DNA of 64,000 nucleotides from Aedes albopictus (Eukaryota; Arthropoda; Insecta; Diptera; Culicidae). Shown piece after piece: positions 45,810 to 57,090 of this stretch. The DNA lies in contig NC_085137.1 in the NCBI RefSeq assembly GCF_035046485.1, positions 41,471,155 to 41,535,154 on the forward strand, written 5' to 3'. Under the pieces are notes generated by a model. It did no database searches and was not told the DNA's origin. It worked only from the letters and a program-made list of their open reading frames with translations. A program made the position numbers and the translations under genes. Numbering within the stretch: the first letter of the stretch is position 1; each line of letters opens with the position of its first letter.

Positions 45810-47310
45810 TTGAGGTAGTACAGAGTACAGAGTGGTACAAACATACACAAATCTTAGGGAATCAAATTGCTTGTGTAGTACGTGTTCTTTTGGAGATGGG
45901 AGGGATAATTACTCTCAATTCGGTACTCATTTATTGGTGAGTTCGATTCTTTTTTTTAATCAACATGTTGAAGAAAACTTAAATAAAATATTTAATGCAT
46001 TTTCTTATCACATTTCTGGGAGCAAGCAAATCACATGAAATTCGATTTAAACAGTTTCTAAAACTCTGCGATTCTTTTCGATATTTATTTTCAAATTTGT
46101 AAAATGTACCCAATAATTAATTTCAGAAATTCTTCCAAGATTTCGGCCAATACCCTAAATTGTGCCTTTGAATACTCTTTCAGAATTTTAGTTTTAAATT
46201 GTAGGTTACTTTTTGAATGAAAGAATTTATAGTCAACTTCTTGAAATCAATTTAAAAAAATGGTAGAAAGTTCTATATCCAGGATTTTTTTCCTATTTCA
46301 GTACTTAAAAGTTTCTAATTTTGGTTAATAATTGTAGGCTTCATTATATGATACTAGAATAAATTTCATGCTTTCATTTTATGCTTCAGATATAGCAGAT
46401 TAGTTTTATGTCGAATATAAAAAAAATGTAAAAGAAAGGGTTTTGCTTGGTTCTTGATCCGTCCCTTCACGGCTACGCCAATGTGGGCATGGAAAGGTGA
46501 TGAAATAACGAGCTACATTTTAAAGTGAGATCCAGCCAGCGAGTTGCTTCGGTATTCTTTGCACGCGTTGAGCTTATGAAAACAGCGATAGACGGCAATC
46601 TATTTCTCCTTGGAGGAGATGATAACTACAGTGCTTCTTGTTCATTAAAACTGAAGAGCAAGACTCATGCATATGTAGGTAGGTAAGTAGATGGATATGT
46701 TTAAATTCTATTCAGCTTTCGTACTTTTGCCGTCATCGCTGATAAAACAGTGAGAAAAGCTAGTGAAAACTCATCAAGAATATCTAAATCTTTAATCAAA
46801 GAACCAATTTCCAACGGCACAGGGTAGTTCAAATTTCCGCCAGCTTTTCAAGACGGTGGTTCCTAAGGTCGGGAACCAGCTTGATTCGATTTTAAACCAT
46901 CGCACGATCTTCAGTGGCCCATGCATAATCAGCGACGGCATAATGATAATGGCGAAGCAATTGCCTATAATTTCCGGAAATTTTTGGTTTTCTCTTTTTT
47001 CTTGCTTGCAAGGACGATCTAAAGAAGCTGCTTTCGGTTGAACCTAGAACGTTTTACACTTGGCAGTTTGGCTTATGGTGTGGTGGATGAAAAAAAAAAT
47101 CACTGAGGATGAAATATAAGAGTGAAAAATGACTTGGTTTGTGAATATCGGAACATACGCTCGATTGAAAACAAACAATAAAGAGAATGTTTCAGTGTTA
47201 TAATCGAAATGTGTTTTAAATTAATTTTCTATATCGAGAGTTAAAAAAAGGAAGAAGTAGGTGAAGCAGAGCAAATTAGTTGAGGGTGTTAACATCTTTC
47301 TGTAAATACT
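45810..47310. other. Stretch without recognised features
   Basis: AT-rich, single-copy-looking. Small frames (45832-46038, 46856-47041) match nothing. Confidence 0.35.
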
Positions 47311-47382
47311 TATTCTATTCTATTCCATTCTATTCTATTCTATTCTATTCTATTCTATTCTATTCTATTCTATTCTATTCTA
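47311..47382 (+). repeat. Pentanucleotide microsatellite (TATTC)n
   Basis: About 14 copies of TATTC with one TTCCA variant. Confidence 0.95.
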
Positions 47383-47707
47383 GTGCTTGTACAGCCAGTA
47401 TTGAAAAGCATCCTGAAAATATCAAAAAAAATTTGATATATTCTTGTCAGCATTTATATTTGCAGCATGTCAGAGATATGATACAAATATTAAAATGGCC
47501 AGGCCCGCTGTGCAGACTAATGGGTTGGAAGATAAATTAAAAAATTTAAGGCGATCAAGTTATCTACTTATGAATAACATGATTGACAAACCTTTTTGAA
47601 TTGGGTGAAGAAAGAAACGGGGACAACCGTACCAACCGTTTCGTTTTAGGGGAGTTTTGTTTGAACATAAAATCGTTGGGAGTGATGTTGCTAAGAAGGT
47701 TAATGCA
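47383..47707. other. Short non-coding stretch
   Basis: No feature seen. Confidence 0.35.
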
Positions 47708-47715
47708 CACTCCAT

Positions 47716-48118
47716 CAAGGATGGGAACACTCACTTGGAAAGAATTACACTCACTTGAAGTTTTCTCAACTCAGAAGCGTGCAATCAAGAAACGATGTAT
47801 GGGCGACTTTTACCTTGTGATTTCGTCTAAAACTTTGCCGAATAAAGTAGGGGTCGCACACGCATACCGAAGTCGTGAGGGAGCTGCGAAGGCAACTCTC
47901 CACGAGGTGAATGTAAATTACACTCACCTCGTGGAGAGTCGCTTTCGCAGCTCTGTCATGACCTTGGGATTCGTGTGCGACCCCTACTCTATTAGGCAAA
48001 GTTTTAGACTAAATCACAAGGTAAAAGTCGCCCATACATCGTTTCTTGATTGCACGCTTCTGAGCTGAGAAAATAGTAAGTGAATGTAAATCGTTGCAAG
48101 TGAGTGTTCCCATCCCTG
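47716..48118. mobile_element. 403-bp hAT-type MITE, nearly complete palindrome
   Basis: Perfect 8-bp duplication CACTCCAT (47708-47715; 48119-48126). The ends are CARGGATGGGAACACTCACT in inverted orientation. The arms (47716-47910 and 47925-48118) are complementary almost throughout, meeting at about 47918. CAGGG ends with 8-bp duplications are typical of hAT. A 161-codon plus frame across it is an artefact of the palindrome. Confidence 0.9.
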
Positions 48119-48129
48119 CACTCCATTAT

Positions 48130-48965
48130 AGTTGACGTCTCTTCTCCTGGGTTGGGGCACAAGCATTTCTCAATATGTCGAAGGCTTCGAAGCGCGATTT
48201 CTCGCTCTCTGAAACGAAAAAAGAAAAGTAAAATGATCCCTTCCCCAAATGTACAGAAATTTAAGCCGATATGATAAGCACAACAAAAATAGGAAATTGC
48301 TACAAATATGCCATACCGTCAAAAAAAAATTAAACCATACATCTTTCTGTACTTATTCCTGCAAAAACAATCAAATAGATCCGCAGTAAATATAAAATAT
48401 TGCATAGTTCCCAATCACTCACGTTGTTTATTATGAAAGTGTCTCTTTAGTCTCTTGGAAAATTATTTAATTGATTGGCACCACTCGCAATGCATTTTTT
48501 TATCCGCGGCCTTTTCCGGCACGTGGAAAACCGACGACGAGGACCCTTGTCTTGGTTAAACACAAACCACATGGTCGTTACTTACAGCAGCCAAGCTAAT
48601 TCTGTCAGGTCGGATGTCGTTCGTGGGTGTCCCCCCGTCGAAAGGCTGTCGTCTGTTGCATTAAAAAGCGATTGGATTAGGGTGAGAGGAAAAAAACTTT
48701 TTTTCATCCTGCCTGCTTATCCTGTTGATTTAGGCGAGTGCTTGGAAAACGGGAAGTGTTTTTCGTAGGCAGGAGATTTGCCAAAGAACGGCGGACGTTT
48801 GGATGCCTGAGAACGACGTAAATATGAAAATGTTTGACGACTGAGATTATCGTTGACAGGATAAGCTCAGTTACATTTTCTTTGGAGCTTTAGTAAAATA
48901 AGGAAAAAAGTAACACTTCCCATCCAAGAATTCTTAGAGTGAATGCGAATTTGAAAAACCTATGG
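48130..48965. other. Single-copy-looking stretch
   Basis: No gene or repeat recognised. A 97-codon frame at 48475-48768 is GC-richer than its surroundings but has no family signature. Confidence 0.35.
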
Positions 48966-48968
48966 ATT

Positions 48969-50038
48969 TGAATTGGTTTTGAATTGGATTTGGATTGGAT
49001 TTGGATTGGATTTGGATTGGATTTGGATTGGATTTGGATTGGATTTGGATTGGATTTGGATTGGATTTGGATTGGATTTGGATTGGATTTGGATTGGATT
49101 TGGATTGGATTTGGATTGGATTTGGATTGGATTTGGATTGGATTTGGATTGGATTTGGATTGGATTTGGATTGGATTTGGATTGGATTTGGATTGGATTT
49201 GGATTGGATTTGGATTGGATTTGGATTGGATTTGGATTGGATTTGGATTGGATTTGGATTGGATTTGGATTGGATTTGGATTGGATTTGGATTGGATTTG
49301 GATTGGATTTGGATTGGATTTGGATTGGATTTGGATTGGATTTGGATTGGATTTGGATTGGATTTGGATTGGATTTGGATTGGATTTGGATTGGATTTGG
49401 ATTGGATTTGGATTGGATTTGGATTGGATTTGGATTGGATTTGGATTGGATTTGGATTGGATTTGGATTGGATTTGGATTGGATTTGGATTGGATTTGGA
49501 TTGGATTTGGATTGGATTTGGATTGGATTTGGATTGGATTTGGATTGGATTTGGATTGGATTTGGATTGGATTTGGATTTGGATTGGATTTGGATTGGAT
49601 TTGGATTGGATTTGGATTGGATTTGGATTGGATTTGGATTGGATTTGGATTGGATTTGGATTGGATTTGGATTGGATTTGGATTGGATTTGGATTGGATT
49701 TGGATTGGATTTGGATTGGATTTGGATTGGATTTGGATTGGATTTGGATTGGATTTGGATTGGATTTGGATTGGATTTGGATTGGATTTGGATTGGATTT
49801 GGATTGGATTTGGATTGGATTTGGATTGGATTTGGATTGGATTTGGATTGGATTTGGATTGGATTTGGATTGGATTTGGATTGGATTTGGATTGGATTTG
49901 GATTGGATTTGGATTGGATTTGGATTGGATTTGGATTGGATTTGGATTGGATTTGGATTGGATTTGGATTGGATTTGGATTTGGATTTGGATTTGGATTG
50001 GATTTGGATTGGATTTGGATTGGATTTGGATTGGATTT
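48969..50038 (-). repeat. 11-bp minisatellite (TTTGGATTGGA)n, about 97 copies
   Basis: 1.07 kb of almost perfect tandem units. Rare variants are extra GGATTT hexamers near 49575 and a cluster of them at 49970-49998. The unit is the reverse complement of the array at 30801-30986. All phases lack stops, so long frames (up to 375 codons) run on both strands with 11-residue periods (NPNPIQIQSKS). I treat none as a gene. Confidence 0.95.
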
Positions 50039-50049
50039 TTACTGAACAA

Positions 50050-50640
50050 TTAATTACTCTCAAAATTGAATAATTATTCCCAGACAAATGTTCAGTTCAT
50101 GTGCAACCTAGGAATCCTCGATTTTAACACCTACAAACTAGAGTTGAATGACAGCAAGGACCGACGCCTTAGCATTAAACACCTTTGCAGCAGTCAGAAA
50201 ACTTTTCCCATGTTTCCAAAACATTTCCTCCGCAAAGTTTCTTGTGTTTCCCACTTCAAGTCCCGTACTTTTTCGTGTGAGCGATTTCAACTTTTGATTT
50301 CGAACATGTTCATTCCCTTATCGCACGACACGGGCCGGGCCGGACCGGAAGATTTGCTACACATTCATCATACACAAACATATGTCCCGTGCCGGTCCCC
50401 AAAAAAAGGGAGGAAGGCAAAAACACTATATTTCAATCTTTTCATCTCGAGCCGAACTTCTCGACAAAGTTTCCTGCTTCCGAAATGTTTAGAAGCTGAA
50501 GTTTTCTTGTCGATGCTTCCTTGCAGCAAAGTTTTGTCGCACTGGCGATAATATTCCGACCCCGACCGTACCGATGTTGGATAAAATTCTGAATTCGGCA
50601 AAAGAGAATGGCTCGCAGCGTAGGAAACTGACGGAATTCG
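50050..50640. other. Single-copy-looking stretch
   Basis: Moderate GC, overlapping frames on both strands (161 codons each), no family recognised. Not called as coding. Confidence 0.35.
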
Positions 50641-50643
50641 GTA

Positions 50644-50779
50644 CCGTACAGTAGTTGCAGATAATTTTCCGTTTGTAAGCAAAAATCGGTCTCTCTGCTG
50701 CCTGTTTCTCGCCGTACAGTAGTTGCAGATAATTTTCCGTTTGTAAGCAAAAATCGGTCTCTCTGCTGCCTGTTTCTCG
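50644..50779 (+). repeat. Perfect 68-bp tandem duplication
   Basis: 50644-50711 and 50712-50779 are identical, starting CCGTACAGTAGTTGCAG. Complete identity suggests a recent duplication, or an assembly effect. Confidence 0.95.
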
Positions 50780-51440
50780 CCTTCTTCAAGCAACTCCATA
50801 GGGCACTGCTTCCGGTGCCAACATTTGTCGACTGGAGTCGGCGACTTATTCAAAAGATTCGGATGATAAAGTCAAAGTGCAAAGTCAAACTAACTTGCTC
50901 GCAAGCACACATAGCCCTCCGAGAGATGCATTGCACACTGCGTGGATGCCAAGTCCGGAGAATGAGATTGAAAACTTAGCTAGCAATAGTGGAAAGCGTA
51001 GAGTTCGGAAAAAGTTAGTTTCCAGCCACCATCGCCAACGGAAGGACGAAAGATTCCGTTTCCTTGTGGCTTCCCTTTGCCATTTAGTCGATGGTCGGTC
51101 GGTCGATATCATCGAACGGCGGAACGATTACAGCTGCTGACTATTGACCACCACCACTAACCAAGCAACCAACAGTCTGTCAGTCAATCCTTCCCGGCAT
51201 AAAACCCGGCGGATGGCTTAAGTAGAAAGCTGCAAAGTAAATAACTGGCGGTAATTTCCTAGCTGTTGATGTGTTCAATGTTCATGCACTTCGGTGGGTT
51301 CAATTTTCTGTTTACTTTACTTGGTGCTCGGTAAATTGAACTAGCTTTTCTTATTCGTTGCCACCGATGCGATGGACCGAGGAGCACTATCCCCATCCAT
51401 CAGGATCAACAGAAGTTAATACTCCGGCTGGTATCTGTCG
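50780..51440. other. Single-copy-looking stretch, no gene assigned
   Basis: Moderate GC with an 87-codon frame (50877-51140, non-ATG start) of no recognisable family. It may be host intron or regulatory DNA. Confidence 0.3.
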
Positions 51441-51720
51441 GGTTTTATTTTCCTATGTTTCTTCCATTGTATTACGCTCTGTTCTATTTGCTCATTATGT
51501 GCCAATTTGTGTCTTCCTGTGCTCTATTATTCCATTATTTTATTACTCACTATTTATTCATTTCCTGCTGCATTGTTTCATTTTATACCATTAGTTGCCA
51601 TTTTTTCAGTTCAATTCTATGCCATTTTATAATATTCATGCCACTGTTCATTCTATGCCATTCTATTTTATTTTGTGGCATTTATGCCATTTACTATTCT
51701 TCTCAACACTACGACCTTAT
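51440..51720. repeat. Cryptically simple CCATT/TTCTAT-rich stretch
   Basis: TTCTATGCCATT, TTCCATTGTATT and similar words recur without a fixed period, like a decayed pentanucleotide repeat. Frames over it are low complexity. Confidence 0.5.
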
Positions 51721-51889
51721 TTTACGCCGAACCGGATTATGTTCACTTTTATATGCCCAAAATTTAGAATAACGTCCACATCATTGCTCTAAATCTTGAA
51801 GTTTACAAAAATATAAAAATATTTAGTTTACTCATTGCCTTAGCGGTAAAATTTTGCGTGGCCAAGCCAATGATGAACGTTAAATTAGG

Positions 51890-52130
51890 TTGAAATGTAC
51901 ATTGTTTCACATTGCGCCACAAAATTGCTGGCAACACTGATCATGCAAATACAAGTAAACCTCAATATCTCAGATGCGGTGTTATTTTGGCAGTTGGAAT
52001 GTTCTAGCGCAGTGCATTATTTGACATTGCGACAAAAAAAAATATTATTTCTGGCAACACTATTATGCAGATTCAAATAAACGATCAATATCTCTGAAAT
52101 GGTGTAAGAAAGGCAATTCGAATGTTAGAC
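51890..52130 (+). repeat. Diverged tandem duplication, about 118 bp
   Basis: Two copies share CATTGTTTCACATTGCG / CATTATTTGACATTGCG, CTGGCAACACT, CTCAATATCTCAGATGCGGTG / GATCAATATCTCTGAAATGGTG and GGAATGTT / CGAATGTT. Confidence 0.7.
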
Positions 52131-52199
52131 CACTTTTAATTTTGAGTACCGTCAACCGGAGTCAAATTGATCTTCGGGTTGAAACTGATCAGACGGTTT

Positions 52200-52396
52200 T
52201 CCGTTACATACGTTTCGGGGTTTCGGGAGAGTTTCAGGTAGACTTTGGTTTATGTCAGGGAAGTTGAGTATTATTTGAGTACTTAATTGCGTATAAGGTC
52301 ATTTCAGGTGGCTTCACGGAGGTTTCCATTGATTTATAAGGGGTTCAATGGGTTTTATGTGGTTTCTGGGAATGACTCGGTGGTATCTCCTGAAAC
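52200..52396 (+). repeat. GTTTCAGG-type satellite, left of the R1 LINE
   Basis: GTTTCGGGGTTTCGGGAGAG, GTTTCAGGTAG and GGTTTTATGTGGTTTC words; continues after the LINE at 57801. Confidence 0.6.
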
Positions 52397-52677
52397 TCAT
52401 TAAAGTCCCCTTTTTTTCTTTTTTTTTATATAGAATGAGAAAATCTGCAACAGATACCCAAGAGGTGGTTCCTCGGGTGATGTGGGGATCGACCCACTAA
52501 AAACTCATTCTCTCTCTTCCTTACCTTCGCGGTACGCCCGTTAGGGATGACTTCGAGAAGGGGGGGACCGTACATGAGTACACTCTAATAGTAAGCGTTC
52601 CACCAGCTACCGCCTTAAGTTGTTCACTCTCCCCTGGAGGCTCGGGTCCTGGCTAGTACTTAGACTACCCCTTGAAC

Positions 52678-53886
52678 TCAAGCTCCTGGATGGGGAAGGG
52701 GGGCCAACTCAACTAGCTGTTGTTCGGCTCGCCATTTCCTCTGTAGTTCAAGTACGATTCGAGAAACCGTGGAAGTAACGGAGTCCCACTTGTCCGCCCC
52801 CATACACATCCTTTCAACAATGTTGTCAGGCGTGATATCTCTACCGCATACCTCCTGCATACTCGACCTTAGCTCCACGAAACGTGGACATTCAAAGAGC
52901 ACATGCTCCGCGGTCTCGTCGCAGTCTGCACACTCCGGACATGCGGGGGAGCCTGCGTGTCCGAATCTGTGCAGATACCACCTAAAGCACCCATGGCCTG
53001 ACAGAAATTGAGTCAAGTGAAAATTCACCTCGCCATGGGGCCTGCTCGTCCACTTGGACACGCTCGGTATGAGCCTGTGTGTCCATCTACCCTTGCTGGA
53101 GGAATCCCATTCGCTCTGCCACTTCAGCATAGCCGAGGTTCTGGCGATACGCCTCGCGCCTCTTATGCCGCGTCGCTCGAAGCATTCTTCATCCTCTGCC
53201 ACCACTAAAGCTATGGGCATCATGCCCGCTAGCACACATACCGCGTTCTTTGAGACCGTGCGGTATGCGCTCACCACCCTAAGGCACATCAGCCTGTGGG
53301 TACTCTCAAGTCGCTTCACGTTTCGGTTAACCACTAGCGCCTTCGACCATGCAGCAGCGCCATACCGTAGTATGCAGACCGCTACTGCCGCGAGCAGCTT
53401 ACGCTTACTCGAGACTATTGCCGAGCTGTTTGACATTATCTTTGACAATGCCATTATCGCCATGCTTGCCCTTTTGCAGGCATATTCTACGTGGCTTCCG
53501 AATTTCAGCTTATCGTCGATTATGACCCCCAATTGCTTCAGTGAGCGCTTAGAGTTGATCGTGCATCCACCTGTGGTTACCACTGCCTGCTGTTCAGACT
53601 TGCGGTTGTTTACCACCACCACCTCCGTTTTGTGGTGCGCGAGTGTCAAATGTCTCGACCTCATCCAATCCTCCACTATGCCAATTGCGTGAGTTGCTGT
53701 CAGTTCCACTTCCTCTATCGACTCGCCGTATACCACGAGGGTAATATCATCGGCGAAGCCGACCAGCTTTACGCCCGGTGGAAGTTTGAGCCTCAATACG
53801 CCATCATACGCCGCGTTCCATAGTACCGGGCCCAAGATGGACCCCTGCGGTGATTTTGTAGCTCCTCTCGCCTTCCTCGGTGTCAT
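52678..53886 (-). pseudogene. R1-clade LINE ORF2, C-terminal part (reverse transcriptase palm, Cys/His tail)
   Basis: Starts after the frameshift at about 53850. It carries SPQGSILGPVLWN and GFADDITLVV (the catalytic FADD), then the thumb, then a zinc-binding tail CPECADCDETAEHVLFECPRF with a CCHC pattern. It ends at the natural stop (52678-52680). Joined to the part at 53804-55663, the length is about 1,010 residues, normal for R1 ORF2. Confidence 0.9.
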
Positions 53887-55663
53887 AAATTAGCACTCTA
53901 TTCTGGAAGTAGCTCTCCAATATCCGGCATAGGCTAACCGGGACTCCTAGGTGGTGTATTGCGCACTCAATGGCGGTCCAGCTGACGCTGTTGAACGCAT
54001 TCTTAACGTCCAGCGTGACGACCGCGCAATAGCGGATTCCTGTTCGCTTCTTTTGGAGCGCTATTTCGGCCGTTTTGGTTACAGCCCTAATAGCGTCCAC
54101 CGTTGATCGACCCTTCCGGAAGCCGAACTGGTTATCCGAGAGACCAGAGTCATCGGGTTTCTCGGTATAGACCATCAGCCTCGACAGAATGATCCGTTCC
54201 AACAGTTTTCCAGCGGTGTCCAGCAGGCAGATAGGTCTGTATGCCGACGGGTCGCCAGGTGGCTTCCCGGGTTTGGGCAGTAGAACCAATCTTTGCCTTT
54301 TCCACCTCTCCGGAAATTCGCCTCTGTCTAGGCACATCTGCATAGCCATTCTGAACATGTCAGGCTTAGCCTCGATGGCCGTCTTGATGGCTAATATCGG
54401 GATACCATCCGGACCCGGAGCCTTGTTCAACTTAAGCGACTTTGCTATTGCAATGAGTTCGTCGTTCGTCACCGGGGCTACCTCGCTATGGCCGGTTTGG
54501 CTATAGGGAACGGGGGCCCATGGTCTTGTATCGTGGCGCGGGAACAGCGTTTCCACGATCTTCTGCAGCATCTCTGGGGAGCGTTCTGGGGGTGCTGACG
54601 CGCCCTTCGTTTTGGCCATGACTACTCTGTAGGCATCACCCCATTGGGTCGTGTTGGCTGCCTGGCAGAGATTTTCGAAGCACGCCCGCTTACGAGTCTT
54701 AATCTCTTTATTCAGTGCCAGTTTAGCCGCCCTGTAGGCCTCGCTTCGTTCAATTCTATCCTCATCGGTACGAGCCCTTTGCATCCTCCTTCTAGCTCTT
54801 AAACAGGATGCGCGGAGTTCTGCGATTTCTGGACACCACCAGTACACCGGTTTGCGTCCATTTCTGGGTAGGGATCGCCTTGGCATAGCGGCGTCACATG
54901 CACGGCTTAGGGTTCCGACTAGATCATCGCTGGATAGATCGTCGGTGTTACTCTCCATAAACAATCGCTCCACAAATGCCGGCTTATCGAATCGCGAGGT
55001 CAGCCATCCCCGATGACGGTCGATGACCTTCGGCTGTGGCCGTCTTCCTCCGTGTTCCACTCTGTATCGAATCGCCAGATGGTCACTATGCGTGTATCCA
55101 TCGTCGACCCTCCAATCCGAGCTAGGGTTTAGACCCGGGCTCCAGAAGGTCACATCAATGATGGACTCTGCACCATTCCTACTGTAGGTTTTTTTGTCGC
55201 CTACGTTCGCGACATCTACGTTTAGTCTAGCCATAGCTTCGAGTAAGGCCCAACCTCTCGCGTTAGTCAAGCGGCTACCCCACTCAATCGCCCAGGCGTT
55301 GAAGTCTCCACCGATGACCACGGGACTCAATCCCACCATTGCGCTTGTCAACGATTCCAGCATAGACGAGAACTGGTCTATCGTCCACCTGGGAGGGGCA
55401 TAACAACTGCAGTAGTATACCTCGTTGATCTTCGCTATTACGAAGCCCTCGTGCGATGTGGAAACTATTTCCTGGACCGGAAAACGACCGGTTGTACAGA
55501 TCGCCGCTATCTTGGCCTTATCCGCTACCCAGTTTCCGTTATCGGAAGGGATGCGGTATGGGTCCGATAGTAGTGCGATGTCTGTACTTGACTCCGAGAC
55601 TGACTGCCATAGCAACTCTTGTGCGGCTTCACAGTGGTTCAGGTTTAGTTGTGTAACCTGCAT
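53804..55663 (-). pseudogene. R1-clade LINE ORF2, endonuclease and N-terminal reverse transcriptase
   Basis: The start is the ATG at 55663-55661 (MQVTQLNLNHC), which shares its A with the ORF1 stop. The APE-type endonuclease occupies about residues 1-205: NLNHC, the GGDFNAW motif (118-124), TFWS, and SDH (193-195), which nick the target. The reverse transcriptase begins at about 400: KAPGPDGIP (414-422), YRPICLLDTAGKLLER (475-490), FGFRKGRST (513-521) and LDVKNAFNSV with a catalytic Asp (551-560). After ITAGV (604-608) the frame is lost. The sequence there looks like a loss of about 10 bases between short repeats that removed part of the PQG motif. Confidence 0.92.
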
Positions 55664-55665
55664 TA
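55661..55665 (-). promoter_or_regulatory. TAATG stop-start overlap of ORF1 and ORF2
   Basis: The last codon of ORF1 (TAA) and the first codon of ORF2 (ATG) share one A. In the R1-clade element SART1, ORF2 is translated by termination-reinitiation at a UAAUG junction, so the same coupling is inferred here. Confidence 0.75.
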
Positions 55666-57090
55666 TCGTTTGGAACTTCGACCTCCTCGCGTGCCTGGAC
55701 ATTTAGGCCCGCCCGTCGTGTGGCCCTTGTTCGCCGTGCAAATCAGGCATTTTGGTGCAGAGTTGCACTCCCTGGCGATATGGCCTTCTACTCCACACTT
55801 CCTGCAGAGCTTACTCCTGTCTGGGCCTTTGCATGCCCAAGACTTATGCCCTTGCTCAAAGCACTTGAAGCACGCCACTGGCGGCTCGTATATGCTGAGC
55901 GGGCACACTGACCAAGCTACCTTGATCTTCCCGACTGAAATCGCCTTATTCGCATCCCCTACGGGGAGTATGAACGCGGCAATCTGCGTGCCAGCCGGAC
56001 CCTTACGCAGGCGGATCGATGCACTTGGTACATCTATCTCACACTGCTATTTGAGTGCGGCTGCGAGCTCCTCTGCGTCGGTAATCTCGTCCAGGTTTTT
56101 ACACTGGAGAGTTGCCTCCGCCGTTAGGGCTCTTACCTGCACCTTTTCGCCAAGTACCTCTTGGGCTAGTGCTTTGTAGGAAGTACCTTTATTGGCTGCT
56201 TCCTTCTTCAGCACTAGCATCATCTCTCCCGTCCTGGTGCGCCGGATGCTTTTTACATCCGCGCCCAACGGTGAGAGACGATTCTCGCCTCGCATGGCCT
56301 TCAGCACCTCGGCGTATGTGTCTGCCTCGGTTTTGAAGACCAGCGCGTCACTTCTCGCTCGTTTGCGGGCTGGTTTCGTAGTTCTCACCTTCTTCTTTTT
56401 TCCTACCGTTATCCAAGGGTTCTCCTTCCCTTGATCCGGTTGGCCTCCGTTCTTCCTCTTGTTGGATTGCTGGGGCTTGGTTTCCCTGCCCCTTGCGCGC
56501 TTCGCAACCGGCTTAGCAGCCTGGTTACCTACGCTGGTCTTCACCTTCTCTTTCGTCGGCTTTGCACCCGACTCTGCCGGGCGCTTCTTGGGCCGCGTCT
56601 CCTCAGCAGGTTCAGAAGGCTCAGCAAAGAGGAAGTTGTCCGTTTGGGTTGACCGCTCTTCCCTGCTCGCATCAGCAGCACTTCGCTCTTCCACCAGGAG
56701 GTCGTACTCCTTCTTGGCCAGAGCCAGTGATTTGCGGAGCTTCAGCAGGCCCTGTTTCAGGTCCTTGCTGATGGTTGTCCGCCCGCTCGTGTAGCCGATC
56801 AGCTCATCCAGCTGTTCGGCAACTACCAACATCTTTGGTAGCCCGCTCCTGTTGCGGTTCAGCGCCCGCGTGAGGTCCGCACCGGTCATCTGTGCTTCCT
56901 CCGTCGGCGCTGTACCGCTTCGTGCACCACTTGCTCTACTTGAACTTCCTGCCGCTGGTTCGCTGGTGAGTGCACCAGCCCCTCGGAGTGGCGATCTAGC
57001 CAAGCCTCCACGCGCGAACGGGTTCAATGCCGCTCCCTCAGTTACTCCACACTCGACCACGTTGTTACAGTTGTTGAATTTCGAAGTCAT
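55663..57090 (-). pseudogene. R1-clade LINE ORF1, gag-like, three CCHC knuckles
   Basis: ORF1 packages element RNA. The first ATG-encoded residue is the Met of MTSKFNNCNNV (57090); upstream open frame lacks ATG. Residues about 90-190 are charged and likely helical, 200-280 are Lys/Arg-rich (nuclear-localisation-like), then a globular RNA-binding-type region (GADVKSIRRTRTGEMMLVLKK). A TAG at 56047-56049 (codon 348) interrupts the same frame. Beyond it lie knuckles CFKCFEQGHKSWAC, CRKCGVEGHIAREC and CLICTANKGH..C (about 407-460). The stop TAA is at 55665-55663. Confidence 0.9.

Noticed and set aside
47583..48068. 161-codon plus frame
   Set aside because: Spans one arm and the centre of a palindromic MITE; an overlapping minus frame ends with the same peptide, as expected from inverted arms.
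48934..50087. Long open frames (350-375 codons) on both strands
   Set aside because: They lie wholly in the 11-bp minisatellite, which has no stop in any phase; all frames are open alike.
53054..53692. 212-codon plus frame over the R1 LINE
   Set aside because: Antisense shadow of ORF2, which has clear reverse transcriptase motifs on the minus strand.
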